From: an uncultured Ruminococcus sp.
GTDB lineage: Bacteria > Bacillota > Clostridia > Oscillospirales > Ruminococcaceae
Assembly: GCA_902800795.1 (NCBI GenBank)
Contig: CADCFQ010000005.1
Span: forward strand, 36,499 to 100,498
DNA: 64,000 bases
Direction of reading: 5' to 3'
Shown: in pieces, positions 1-7,957 of the stretch
Layout: each line of letters starts with the position of its first letter
How positions within the stretch are numbered: the first letter of the stretch is position 1
The notes under the pieces: generated by a model
The model's input: only the letters and a program-made list of their open reading frames with translations
Databases searched by the model: none
Told to the model about the DNA's origin: nothing
Translations under genes and position numbers: made by a program

Positions 1-247
1 TTGGCACTGTGTAGGAATTGACTTTTTCGGAGTCATCGGTGTTCAGCTTATACTTCAGCTGTCCCGAACCGAGGTCGAGCTCGAACTCGGAGACCTCCAG
101 CTTGTCAAAATGGCTCATGATCTCGGAATAATCCTTATCGGAATTACCGCCGGACATATTCGTGAGCATGAAAACGAGCCCGAATATTATCGCAACTGAG
201 ACCACAAGATAAAGAAGAAGCGTTTTTCCGTTTCCACTATTCTTCAA
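1..247 (-). CDS. ftsH: FtsH-like membrane AAA+ protease, N-terminal part only
   Basis: The reading frame is open from a TTG at 245-247 to the left edge, so only the first ~82 residues are visible. They show a short basic N-terminus, one membrane helix (about residues 8-27) and the beginning of an extracytoplasmic domain rich in Asp, Glu and Ser, which is the layout of FtsH before its AAA+ and zinc-protease domains. Those diagnostic domains lie outside the window. The position directly after tilS supports the call, since tilS-(hpt)-ftsH is a common Firmicute order; hpt is absent here. The TTG start is chosen because it precedes the membrane helix and has a weak AAGG upstream; the first in-frame ATG falls inside the helix. 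Confidence 0.6.
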   Translation of the reverse strand, partial: MKNSGNGKTLLLYLVVSVAIIFGLVFMLTNMSGGNSDKDYSEIMSHFDKLEVSEFELDLGSGQLKYKLNTDDSEKVNSYTVP

Positions 248-353
248 TAGATCACAACCTTACTACTGTATTTTTGTCACGCCCGAAGCTTTTATTCAGG
301 CTCTATCATTCATTTTACTGACCAGTTGATTATAATACATCATTGTGACAGTT

Positions 354-1676
354 TTATGATATTCTGAAAACAAGGATCCTTTTTGTCGAATTGTCTAGCT
401 TCACACGCTCGGCGGCGCCGAAGCCCTCGACAAAAACAACGCCCTCGCCGTCCGCAAGGATAACAGCGCCGTTTCGCTCATCGGTGCGGAACCTCGAATT
501 TATGAGCTTTCTCACATCGGATGTGAAATCACGGCTGCAAAGCTTTATCTTATCGCCGCTCTTACGTCCTCTGACAACAAGCTCACCATATATTTTATCA
601 TAATCCAGACAACAGTTTGTGAATTTTTTATGAATATTTGCAATTTCATCGGGAGCCGCTATAACTTCAAAGTCTATCCTGCGGCCCATAAAGGCTATCC
701 CGCCGTTTTCAGGCACTTTCACCTCGTCTGCCCTGTCATCCGGGTCATAGGCTCCGTCAAAGGTGAGTATCCCCTTTGAGACATTGGCAAACACGCCCTC
801 ACAGACATTTTGCCTGCCGCCCTGACGGATCATCTCATCGAGCCTTTCTATCTGTGCTGTCCTGGGAGATAAGCCCTCGGCGGTCATTATCCTTATGATG
901 ACCCGCCTTAAAAGGCTCTCGTGGGCGCCTTTCAGCGCTTCGCAGTCCCAGCCCTTTTCAAGCCGGCATTTTTCAAACAGCTCGTCCGACATAGTCTCCA
1001 GCAGATCGCAGTCCGAAAGCAGCGCTCTCGAAGTGCTCAGGTAAGAGGTGAAAAGGCCGCTGTTCAGTTCCCTCATCACAGGGATTATCCTGTGCCTTAT
1101 CTTGTTTCGTGAATACAGGTCCTCAAGGTTCGTTGAGTCTGTAACATAGTCCTGTCCCCTGCTTTCGAGATAGGCTTCCACCTCTTCTCTTGTGAGTTCG
1201 CAGAGGGGACGGATAAAGCGCCCTCTCACAGGGGGGATGGAGCTTATCCCTTTAAGGCCCGAGCCCCTGGCAAGGTTGAACACCGCTGTTTCAAGGCGGT
1301 CGCTGAGGGTGTGGGCTGTGCATATCCTGTCGCAGTCAAAGGACTCGAAATAGCGGTAGCGAAGCTCTCTTGCGCCAAGCTCCGTAGAAACGCCCTGCTC
1401 CTCACAGTAGGCCGTCACATCTATCCTTGTGCTTTCAAACGGCACCCCCAGCCTCTCACAAAGGCGGCGGCAGAACTCCTCGTCACGCTCACTCTCCTCT
1501 CCCCTGAGGCAGTGGTTGACATGGCAGGCGCTGACCTTATATCCCAGCTCCAACAAACACAAAAGGAGCGCCACGCTGTCTGCTCCGCCGGAAAGGCAGA
1601 CCAGCAAGCGTTCGCCCTTATTGCACATCCGGTATTTCTCAATGGCAGCCGCAGCCGCCTTGGAAAACTCACTCAT
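354..1676 (-). CDS. tilS: tRNA(Ile)-lysidine synthase
   Basis: Makes lysidine at the wobble C of the AUA-reading tRNA-Ile, using ATP and lysine, so that it reads AUA as isoleucine; cytoplasmic and normally essential. The 440-residue protein has the PP-loop SGGADS at residues 29-34, the N-type ATP-pyrophosphatase core, and a C-terminal TilS domain containing RGRKSGDKIKL. Length fits the family. The start ATG overlaps the end of dnaB by 8 nt, implying translational coupling. ftsH follows after about 106 bp. Confidence 0.95.
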   Translation of the reverse strand: MSEFSKAAAAAIEKYRMCNKGERLLVCLSGGADSVALLLCLLELGYKVSACHVNHCLRGEESERDEEFCRRLCERLGVPFESTRIDVTAYCEEQGVSTELGARELRYRYFESFDCDRICTAHTLSDRLETAVFNLARGSGLKGISSIPPVRGRFIRPLCELTREEVEAYLESRGQDYVTDSTNLEDLYSRNKIRHRIIPVMRELNSGLFTSYLSTSRALLSDCDLLETMSDELFEKCRLEKGWDCEALKGAHESLLRRVIIRIMTAEGLSPRTAQIERLDEMIRQGGRQNVCEGVFANVSKGILTFDGAYDPDDRADEVKVPENGGIAFMGRRIDFEVIAAPDEIANIHKKFTNCCLDYDKIYGELVVRGRKSGDKIKLCSRDFTSDVRKLINSRFRTDERNGAVILADGEGVVFVEGFGAAERVKLDNSTKRILVFRIS

Positions 1677-3033
1677 CGTTTCTCCTGAAATCTATGCCCC
1701 GGAACAGAGTGTACTCGCCCATCCAGCCGAGCTGGATAGTGTTGGTCTGTCCGTGACGGTTCTTGGCTATTATACACTCCGCTGTGGATTTATCGGCAGT
1801 GTCGTCGTGATAAGCTTCTCTGTAAAGGAACATGATGATGTCCGCATCCTGCTCGATAGAACCGGACTCTCTGAGGTCCGACATAAGAGGACGCTTGTCG
1901 TCACGCTTCTCGGCGCTTCTCGAAAGCTGTGAAAGAGCGATGATAGGGACATTGAGCTCCTTTGCCATAAGCTTTAAGCCTCTGGTTATCTCACTGACTA
2001 TCTCGACACGGCTGGCATTCTTTGTGGTGGACTGCATCAGCTGTATGTAGTCGATCACCACAAGGCCCAGGTTCTTCATTCGCCTTAGCTTCGCCTTCAT
2101 CTGGGGGACTGTGGTCCCGCCGCCGTCATCGAAGTATATAGGCAGGTGGGACAGCGTGTCCGCAGCCACAGCTATCTTTTCCCAGTCGGCGTTCTCCAGC
2201 TTTCCCGTTCTCATAAGAGAGTTGTCTATGAGCGCTTCGGTGGCCAGCATTCTGGAAACCAGCTGCTCCTTGCCCATCTCGAGGGAGAAGAACACAACAT
2301 CCTTCTTTGTGGCCTTGCACATATTCACCGCTATGTTTGCCGCAAAGGCGGACTTACCCATAGCAGGACGGGCAGCGATGATAACAAGGTCAGTCTTGTT
2401 AAGACCTGTGGTAACGGCATCCAGCTGGCTGAAGCCGGTGGTAGCCCCGAGAAACTCCTCGGCATCGGATCCCGAGATCTCTTCAAGGTGAGAGAAGGTG
2501 TCAACGATAACGTCGCTTATCCTTGCAAGACCCAGAACGTTCTTTCCCTGTCTTATGTTGTATATCGCCTGCTCGGCGCTGTCGAGCTGATCCTCGGCAG
2601 ATTCCGTGCCGTAGTAAGCCTTCTGCAGGATATCGTTGGCGCAGGCGATAAGCTGTCTTGTCTTTGCCTTCTCGTCGATTATCTTGCAGTAGCTGTCTAT
2701 GTTTGCGGTGGTGGGCACGTTTTTCATAAGGCCGTAAAGATAGGTCTTGGCCATGGATGCGTTCTCGAACACGCCCATAGTCACAGACTCGTCTATAACG
2801 CTTATGATATCCTTGCCCGAGTCATTGAACATTGTCCTTATGATTATGCTGTAAAGCTGCTGGTGCTGTGGACGGTAAAAGCTCTCGGCTTTGAGCATCT
2901 CTGCCACCGTTGACATACATTCGGGGTCCAGCAGCATCCCACCCAGGACAGCCTCCTCGGCCTCCTGAGAAAAGGGCGGTTCTCTTCCCAGAACGGAAGA
3001 CGGGTCGAACCCGGTGTTTTCGTTAGCCGCCAT
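1669..3033 (-). CDS. dnaB: replicative DNA helicase DnaB
   Basis: Hexameric 5'-3' helicase that unwinds DNA at the fork and recruits primase. The 454 residues contain the N-terminal DnaB domain (QEAEEAVLGGMLLDPE), a linker and a RecA-like motor with Walker A ARPAMGKSAFA near residue 220, Walker B VVIDYIQLM, and the downstream SDLRESGSIEQDAD and KNRHGQT motifs. No intein interrupts it. It starts 3 bp after the rplI stop with GAGGAGT as ribosome site, and its end overlaps tilS. The rplI-dnaB pairing is standard in Firmicutes. Confidence 0.97.
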   Translation of the reverse strand: MAANENTGFDPSSVLGREPPFSQEAEEAVLGGMLLDPECMSTVAEMLKAESFYRPQHQQLYSIIIRTMFNDSGKDIISVIDESVTMGVFENASMAKTYLYGLMKNVPTTANIDSYCKIIDEKAKTRQLIACANDILQKAYYGTESAEDQLDSAEQAIYNIRQGKNVLGLARISDVIVDTFSHLEEISGSDAEEFLGATTGFSQLDAVTTGLNKTDLVIIAARPAMGKSAFAANIAVNMCKATKKDVVFFSLEMGKEQLVSRMLATEALIDNSLMRTGKLENADWEKIAVAADTLSHLPIYFDDGGGTTVPQMKAKLRRMKNLGLVVIDYIQLMQSTTKNASRVEIVSEITRGLKLMAKELNVPIIALSQLSRSAEKRDDKRPLMSDLRESGSIEQDADIIMFLYREAYHDDTADKSTAECIIAKNRHGQTNTIQLGWMGEYTLFRGIDFRRNDE

Positions 3034-3035
3034 GA

Positions 3036-3482
3036 TTACTCCTCGATCACCTTGATCTTGATATTGCAGCCCACACCGTGTGTAAGCTTGACTGCTGCTT
3101 CAAAGTCTCCGTATGCCTTGATCTCGGATTTAAGGTTTATCTTCTTCTTGTCGATATCCACCTTATACTGCTCCTTGATAGCGTCGCTGACAGCGGAAGC
3201 GGTAACAGCGCCGAAGAGCTTTCCGCCCTGGCCTGCCTTCGCCTTTATAACGACCTCCTTGTCCTCGATAACGGAAACTATGCTCTTGTTGTCCGCTATC
3301 TCAACATCGATCTTGTGCTGCTCGGATGCCTTTCTTCCGGCAAGGTCATTGAGGTTCTTGGGTGTTGCTTCAAGAGCAAAGCCCTTTGCTATAAGATAAT
3401 TTCTTGCATAGCCGTCGGCAGCGTTGATGATGTCTCCGGCCTTGCCCGAACCCTTTACGTCCTTTATAAGAATTACTTTCAT
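3036..3482 (-). CDS. rplI: 50S ribosomal protein L9
   Basis: Structural protein of the large ribosomal subunit that binds 23S rRNA near the L1 stalk. The 148 residues show the L9 N-terminal domain ([18 protein letters not shown]), the RNYLI segment, the long connecting helix and the C-terminal rRNA-binding domain. Length is typical. It sits 15 bp downstream of gdpP and 3 bp upstream of dnaB in the same direction. The order gdpP-rplI-dnaB matches B. subtilis. Confidence 0.97.
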   Translation of the reverse strand: MKVILIKDVKGSGKAGDIINAADGYARNYLIAKGFALEATPKNLNDLAGRKASEQHKIDVEIADNKSIVSVIEDKEVVIKAKAGQGGKLFGAVTASAVSDAIKEQYKVDIDKKKINLKSEIKAYGDFEAAVKLTHGVGCNIKIKVIEE

Positions 3483-3497
3483 TTAAAGCACTTCCTT

Positions 3498-5477
3498 TCA
3501 TTCGTGAGTCATATTGTTTCTGATGTATTCATCTATAGCCTCGCTCAAGCGCTTTCTTGCGTCCTCAAGCGTGGTCTTTATCTGTGTTGCCGCCATAGTC
3601 AGGTGGCCGCCGCCGCCCAGAGATTCCATAACTATCTGAACGTTGAAAGCACCCATGCTCCTTGCGGAGATATTGACAGTGTCCCCCTGCTGGTAGAGCA
3701 CGAAGGATGCGTTTACGCCTGTTATGCCCAGCAGCTCGTCTGCCGCCTGGGAAGCCGCTATCCTTATCTCGGGGAAGGTCTCCTCGGTGTAGGCGATAGC
3801 GCAGCCGTTATATATGGATGCGTTGTTTATCAGCAGCGATTTCTGGTGATAGGTCTCGATAGAGTTTGCAAACAGCTTCTTTACCGCAACGGTGTCCGCA
3901 CCGTATTTTTTGAGCAAAGCCGCAGCTTCAAAGGTCATAACGCCGGTCTTCATAACGAAGTTCTTTGTATCGAGCATTATACCCGAGAGCATAGCCTCGG
4001 CAACGGGAGCCGGCATCCTGACCTCATCGCCGAAATACTGCGCAAGCATCGTTACCAGCTCACAGGCAGAAGAAGCGTTAGGCTCTAAAAACGACATAAC
4101 TGTCGGCTGGATGCCGTCTACCATTCTTCTGTGGTGGTCTATAACTATAACGTCTTTTGCTTTTTTGAGCACATCCGCCGACTCCACAAGAGCGGGGTTG
4201 TGGGTGTCACAAACAAACAGGAGCGTTGTGTCATCGAGCAGGGAAAGACCCTGCTTAGGGGTGATGAACAGGTCATCCGACATCGTCTGCTCGAGATAAT
4301 CTATAAGCGATACCGCCAGGTTCTTTGACTTGTCAACTATGACATAGGCCGGCTTGCCCAGCTGTCTTGCGGCATTGACTATACCGATGCTGGAGCCTAT
4401 GCTGTCGAGGTCTCCGAAGCGGTGGCCCATAACGAGCACCTTTTCGTGGGAGTTAATATACTCAAGCACAGCCTTCGATACCATTCTGATACGGGTCTTG
4501 TTGTTTGAGTCTGTTCCCGAGGAAAGCCCGCCGAAGAAATTGAACTCGCCGTCCTCCTTGACAGCGGCCTGGTCTCCGCCTCTGCCCATACACATCTCCA
4601 GCGCCTGTCTTGCGAACTTCTCGCTCTCGGCAGGATTGGAGCCGTCACGGGAAACACCGATAGAAAGGGTTATGTTCGAGCGGTCGGAAACGGTTATCTT
4701 CTTGGCCTGCTCCAGTATCCTGAAACGCTGCTCGATTATGGGCGCCAGGTGGCGCTCCTCCATAAAGATAAAGAACTTATCATTGGATACCTTCTTCGAG
4801 ATAGCTGTCGAGCCCTCGATAAAGTCCTCGATAAGGCGCTCTATCTCGACCTGAACGTGAGCCTTCTCGCTCTCACGGACACCGGACATTATCTCGTCAT
4901 AGTTGTCTATCATAATGATGATGACAGCCCTGTGAGACATCCTTGTTTCATAGTCAAGTTCGATAAAGTCTGTAACGTCATTGAAATAGATGAGAGTAAG
5001 GCTGTTGTCAGCCTCGTTCTCAACAGCCCTTGCATAATAGAACTTCGTGTTCACACAAACAAGGTCGCCCTTTGCCGTATGGATCTGCTCCAGGTCGATA
5101 TTCATAATGTCCCCGATCTTCTGACCGTAGGGCTCACCCTCGAAAAACACCCTCTCGGCAAAGGCGAGGTTTGACCATATCACTGTGGCATCCGCATCTA
5201 TAACGATAACGGGAGCCGGGAAATTATACATCGAGTCTCTTTCTTTTCTGGTTATCATCGTTGCCATACGGGAGATCTTCTTTTTGTTCTGTGTCGAAAA
5301 CCCCCACAATTCCAGTGCCAGCATAAAAGCGCATACAACGTCTATAACTATGAAAACACTGCCCGCCGTGCTTTTCGACGGGGTGTTATGCAGTATGATC
5401 GCCGTAATAAAAGCGCTTATCACTGTTGCCGCCACAGTGGAGCAGACAAGTAGATGAAAACCGTTGTTCTTCTTCAT
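3498..5477 (-). CDS. gdpP: cyclic-di-AMP phosphodiesterase GdpP
   Basis: Membrane-bound phosphodiesterase that degrades c-di-AMP, the second messenger controlling potassium, osmolyte and cell-wall balance. In order: two membrane helices in the first ~65 residues, a PAS-like domain, a degenerate GGDEF domain (about 160-310), then DHH and DHHA1 domains. Catalytic motifs are GHRFGDLDS (about 350-358), CDTHNP and IDHHRR (about 446-451), and the C-terminal ESLGGGGHLTMAA glycine cluster. The frame opens at 5528, but the ATG at 5475-5477 (MKKNNGF) gives the usual ~659 residues and puts the membrane helix in the normal place. An AAAGGA lies just upstream, next to an alternative ATG at 5489. It probably shares a transcript with rplI-dnaB-tilS. 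Confidence 0.95.
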   Translation of the reverse strand: MKKNNGFHLLVCSTVAATVISAFITAIILHNTPSKSTAGSVFIVIDVVCAFMLALELWGFSTQNKKKISRMATMITRKERDSMYNFPAPVIVIDADATVIWSNLAFAERVFFEGEPYGQKIGDIMNIDLEQIHTAKGDLVCVNTKFYYARAVENEADNSLTLIYFNDVTDFIELDYETRMSHRAVIIIMIDNYDEIMSGVRESEKAHVQVEIERLIEDFIEGSTAISKKVSNDKFFIFMEERHLAPIIEQRFRILEQAKKITVSDRSNITLSIGVSRDGSNPAESEKFARQALEMCMGRGGDQAAVKEDGEFNFFGGLSSGTDSNNKTRIRMVSKAVLEYINSHEKVLVMGHRFGDLDSIGSSIGIVNAARQLGKPAYVIVDKSKNLAVSLIDYLEQTMSDDLFITPKQGLSLLDDTTLLFVCDTHNPALVESADVLKKAKDVIVIDHHRRMVDGIQPTVMSFLEPNASSACELVTMLAQYFGDEVRMPAPVAEAMLSGIMLDTKNFVMKTGVMTFEAAALLKKYGADTVAVKKLFANSIETYHQKSLLINNASIYNGCAIAYTEETFPEIRIAASQAADELLGITGVNASFVLYQQGDTVNISARSMGAFNVQIVMESLGGGGHLTMAATQIKTTLEDARKRLSEAIDEYIRNNMTHE

Positions 5478-5554
5478 TACAACAAACATTCCTTTCCGCA
5501 AAGCATCAGCTCTGCATTTAGAAAGCATATCTTCAGGGCGTTACTCTTTCGCCC

Positions 5555-7420
5555 TTAAATCTCCATGATGATAGGAAGTATCATAGGACTTCTCTGTGTC
5601 TTTTCAAAGATGAATTCGCTGAGTCGGTCCTTCATCTTGCCCTTGATGGTGTTCCAGTCCTTGACGTTTCTTTCAAGGCAGGCGCTGAGCGTCTGCTCCA
5701 GCAGAGCCTTGGCTTCGCTCATAAGCTCCTCGCTCTCACGGACATATACAAAGCCTCGGGACACAACATCCGGCCCTGCAAGTATCTCGCCGGACATACG
5801 GTCGATAGTTGCCACAGCTATGATGAGGCCGTCCTCGGCAAGACGCTTTCTGTCTCTCAGGACGATAGCGCCGACGTCACCGACGCCCAGACCGTCAACA
5901 AGCACTCTGCCTGCCGGCGCCTGACCGACTATCTTCATATCAACGCCGTCGGTCTCGATTATATTACCTATCGAAGCTATAATGATATTCTCCTCGGGTA
6001 TGCCCACAGAGAGCGCCGTCTGCTTGTGCTTCATAAGGTGCTTATACTCGCCGTGAACGGGGATAAAGAACTTTGGCTTCGTTATTGAGAGCATCAGCTT
6101 CTGCTCTTCCTGACAAGCGTGGCCTGAAACGTGAACGTCATACATCCCCTCGTATATCACCTCGGCACCCAGGCGCATAAGGTCATTGACAACGGCTGTT
6201 ACCAGCTTTTCGTTGCCGGGGATAGGGTTAGCCGATATGATTATAAAGTCGTTTGGGGTTATGCTCACCTGGCGGTGGAAGTTCTCGGACATCCTTTTGA
6301 GAGCCGACATAGGCTCGCCCTGGCTTCCCGTTGTGACTATAACAGTCTTCTCCGGAGCATATCTTCCTATGGAGTCTATATCTATGAGCACCCCTGCCGG
6401 GACTTTCAGATAGCCAAGCTCTGCGCCCTTGGACATGACATTCACCATGCTCCTGCCCGAGCAGGCCACCTTTCTGCCGTGGATAACGGCGCTGTTTATT
6501 ATCTGCTGTACCCTGTGTATATTAGATGCAAAGGTAGCGATGATTATTCTCTTTCCCTCTGCTCTGTCAAACAAACGCTCGAAGCTCTCGCCCACCTTGC
6601 GCTCGCTCATTGTAAAGCCCGGGCGCTCTGCGTTGGTGGAATCTGCCATGAGCGCCAGGACGCCCTTATTGCCAAGCTCTGCAAACCTGGGCAGGTCGAT
6701 TATACCGCCCTCGATAGGCGTATAGTCCACCTTGAAGTCACCGGTGTGGACCAGCACGCCGGCAGGCGTATGGATAGCAAAGCCAACAGCGTCGGGTATC
6801 GAGTGATTGACTCTTATAAACTCGACCGCCATACAGCCGAACCTTACTGTGTGTCTCGGCTCCACAACAACGAGCTTGCAGTCATCAAGGATGCCGTGCT
6901 CCTTGAGCTTGCCCTCGACAAGGCCGATAGTCAGCCTTGTGCCGTAGACCGGGACATTGAATTTTTTGAGAAAATAAGGAAGACCGCCGATGTGGTCCTC
7001 GTGGCCGTGTGTAAGAACGACGCCCCGAAGCTTGTCTATATTCTTCTCGATATAGGAAAAATCAGGGATAACTATATCTACACCCGGCATATCGTCATCC
7101 GGGAACGCAAGACCGCAGTCGAGCACGAACAGGTCGTTCGAGCACTCGATAGCGTTGAAGTTCTTGCCTATCTCGTTAAGGCCTCCCAGAGGGATTATCC
7201 TGACAGGTGTCTTTCTCACAGGCTCCTGCTTCTTCTGGGCAGGGCGTCTTCTCTGCTGGGTGTTGTTCTCACGCTTAGCAGCTGCGTTTTCCTCACGTCC
7301 CCTGCGGGGTCTCTCGTTGCTGCGCTCGGAGACCTGAAGAGGCTTTGATGCTCCTGTTCTGCGGAATATCATCCTCTTTGATGACGAGCTTTTTGAGTCT
7401 TTAGTATTCTGTTTTGCCAT
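5555..7420 (-). CDS. rnjA: ribonuclease J
   Basis: Metallo-beta-lactamase/beta-CASP ribonuclease with 5'-3' exo- and endonuclease activity, central to mRNA turnover and rRNA maturation. The catalytic motif LTHGHEDHIGG, later HTGDFK, the beta-CASP region and the C-terminal dimerisation domain are all visible. The start is set at the ATG at 7418-7420 (MAKQNTKDSK). The frame continues upstream to a TTG at 7495, but that extension is Cys/Phe-rich and unlike an RNase J N-terminus. About 80 residues before the catalytic core form a basic Arg/Lys/Gln-rich tail, so at 621 residues the protein is longer than the usual ~555. The tail may contact RNA, ribosomes or membrane; this is inference. Confidence 0.95.
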   Translation of the reverse strand: MAKQNTKDSKSSSSKRMIFRRTGASKPLQVSERSNERPRRGREENAAAKRENNTQQRRRPAQKKQEPVRKTPVRIIPLGGLNEIGKNFNAIECSNDLFVLDCGLAFPDDDMPGVDIVIPDFSYIEKNIDKLRGVVLTHGHEDHIGGLPYFLKKFNVPVYGTRLTIGLVEGKLKEHGILDDCKLVVVEPRHTVRFGCMAVEFIRVNHSIPDAVGFAIHTPAGVLVHTGDFKVDYTPIEGGIIDLPRFAELGNKGVLALMADSTNAERPGFTMSERKVGESFERLFDRAEGKRIIIATFASNIHRVQQIINSAVIHGRKVACSGRSMVNVMSKGAELGYLKVPAGVLIDIDSIGRYAPEKTVIVTTGSQGEPMSALKRMSENFHRQVSITPNDFIIISANPIPGNEKLVTAVVNDLMRLGAEVIYEGMYDVHVSGHACQEEQKLMLSITKPKFFIPVHGEYKHLMKHKQTALSVGIPEENIIIASIGNIIETDGVDMKIVGQAPAGRVLVDGLGVGDVGAIVLRDRKRLAEDGLIIAVATIDRMSGEILAGPDVVSRGFVYVRESEELMSEAKALLEQTLSACLERNVKDWNTIKGKMKDRLSEFIFEKTQRSPMILPIIMEI

Positions 7421-7629
7421 AAATAATTGCCTGCCGCCGAAAATTTGCAATGCAAACAAAGGGCAGAAGCAGGCTGCTCCTTCCTTTCTGCGCAAAAGCG
7501 CCGATAATGTTTATGTAGTACGGATGTGCAGGCGGTGGCCGCCGTGGAATGACTGTTCAAGTTCGGTTTTACACATCCTTATATCAAGCGAAAGCCATCT
7601 TTCGCAAATGAACGCAAATATCCTTTTAT

Positions 7630-7658
7630 ATTTTACTCCATTTTTGCATTATTGTCAA
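7630..7658 (-). promoter_or_regulatory. promoter of rnjA
   Basis: On the minus strand TTGACA (7653-7658), 17 bp, TAAAAT (7630-7635). This predicts a 5' untranslated region of roughly 200 nt before the rnjA ATG at 7420. The leader contains a GGCGG-CCA-CCGCC stem. Confidence 0.7.
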
Positions 7659-7756
7659 GCAAATAACAAAACAATTGGCGAAAGTTCAGGCCTTTTTACA
7701 AAAGCCGGGTCGTAAAACAGAAAATTCTGAAAATATTGTTACTTTTTTGTCCCCTG

Positions 7757-7898
7757 CCCTTTTCAAAGGGGATGAAATATGGTATAATGAATGCGTTGCA
7801 TTCATTATACTTTTATGCCCTTGCAGATCCGTGCCGCTTCACGGCACTCCCTGCACATCGGGCAATTATACCATAACGCTTCGCTTTTATGGTATAAT
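7757..7898. repeat. cluster of palindromes upstream of pcrA
   Basis: Four hairpin-forming units in 142 bp: CCCTTT/AAAGGG (7757-7770); a 13-bp perfect stem with a 3-nt loop (7782-7810, arm GTATAATGAATGC); GTGCCG/CGGCAC (7831-7847); and an 11-bp perfect stem, ATTATACCATA/TATGGTATAAT (7865-7875 and 7888-7898). TATGGTATAAT also occurs at 7778-7788, so three copies of this -10-like word are present, one inverted. No T-run follows any stem, so simple terminators are unlikely. It could be a miniature palindromic element or a regulatory region for pcrA. Confidence 0.6.
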
Positions 7899-7957
7899 CA
7901 ATAAGTATTCTGACATACTGACCTGCTGTGCATAAGCACGGCTTACGGAGGTTTAAA

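Larger units (their letters stand above)
7421..7957. other. divergent intergenic region between rnjA and pcrA
   Basis: 537 bp without a supportable gene. It holds the rnjA promoter and ~200-nt leader on the left. On the right lies a run of four perfect or near-perfect palindromes (7757-7770, 7782-7810, 7831-7847, 7865-7898) just before pcrA. Small ORFs here are not supported by start or ribosome-site signals. Confidence 0.7.

Noticed and set aside
6131..7348. 405-codon frame antisense to rnjA
   Set aside because: rnjA is unambiguous; the opposite frame lacks start signals and motifs.
7494..7560. Longer RNase J starting at TTG 7495 and the small ORF at 7369-7560
   Set aside because: The extension is unlike RNase J N-termini and the ATG at 7420 starts the basic tail; the small ORF is a shadow of the rnjA leader.
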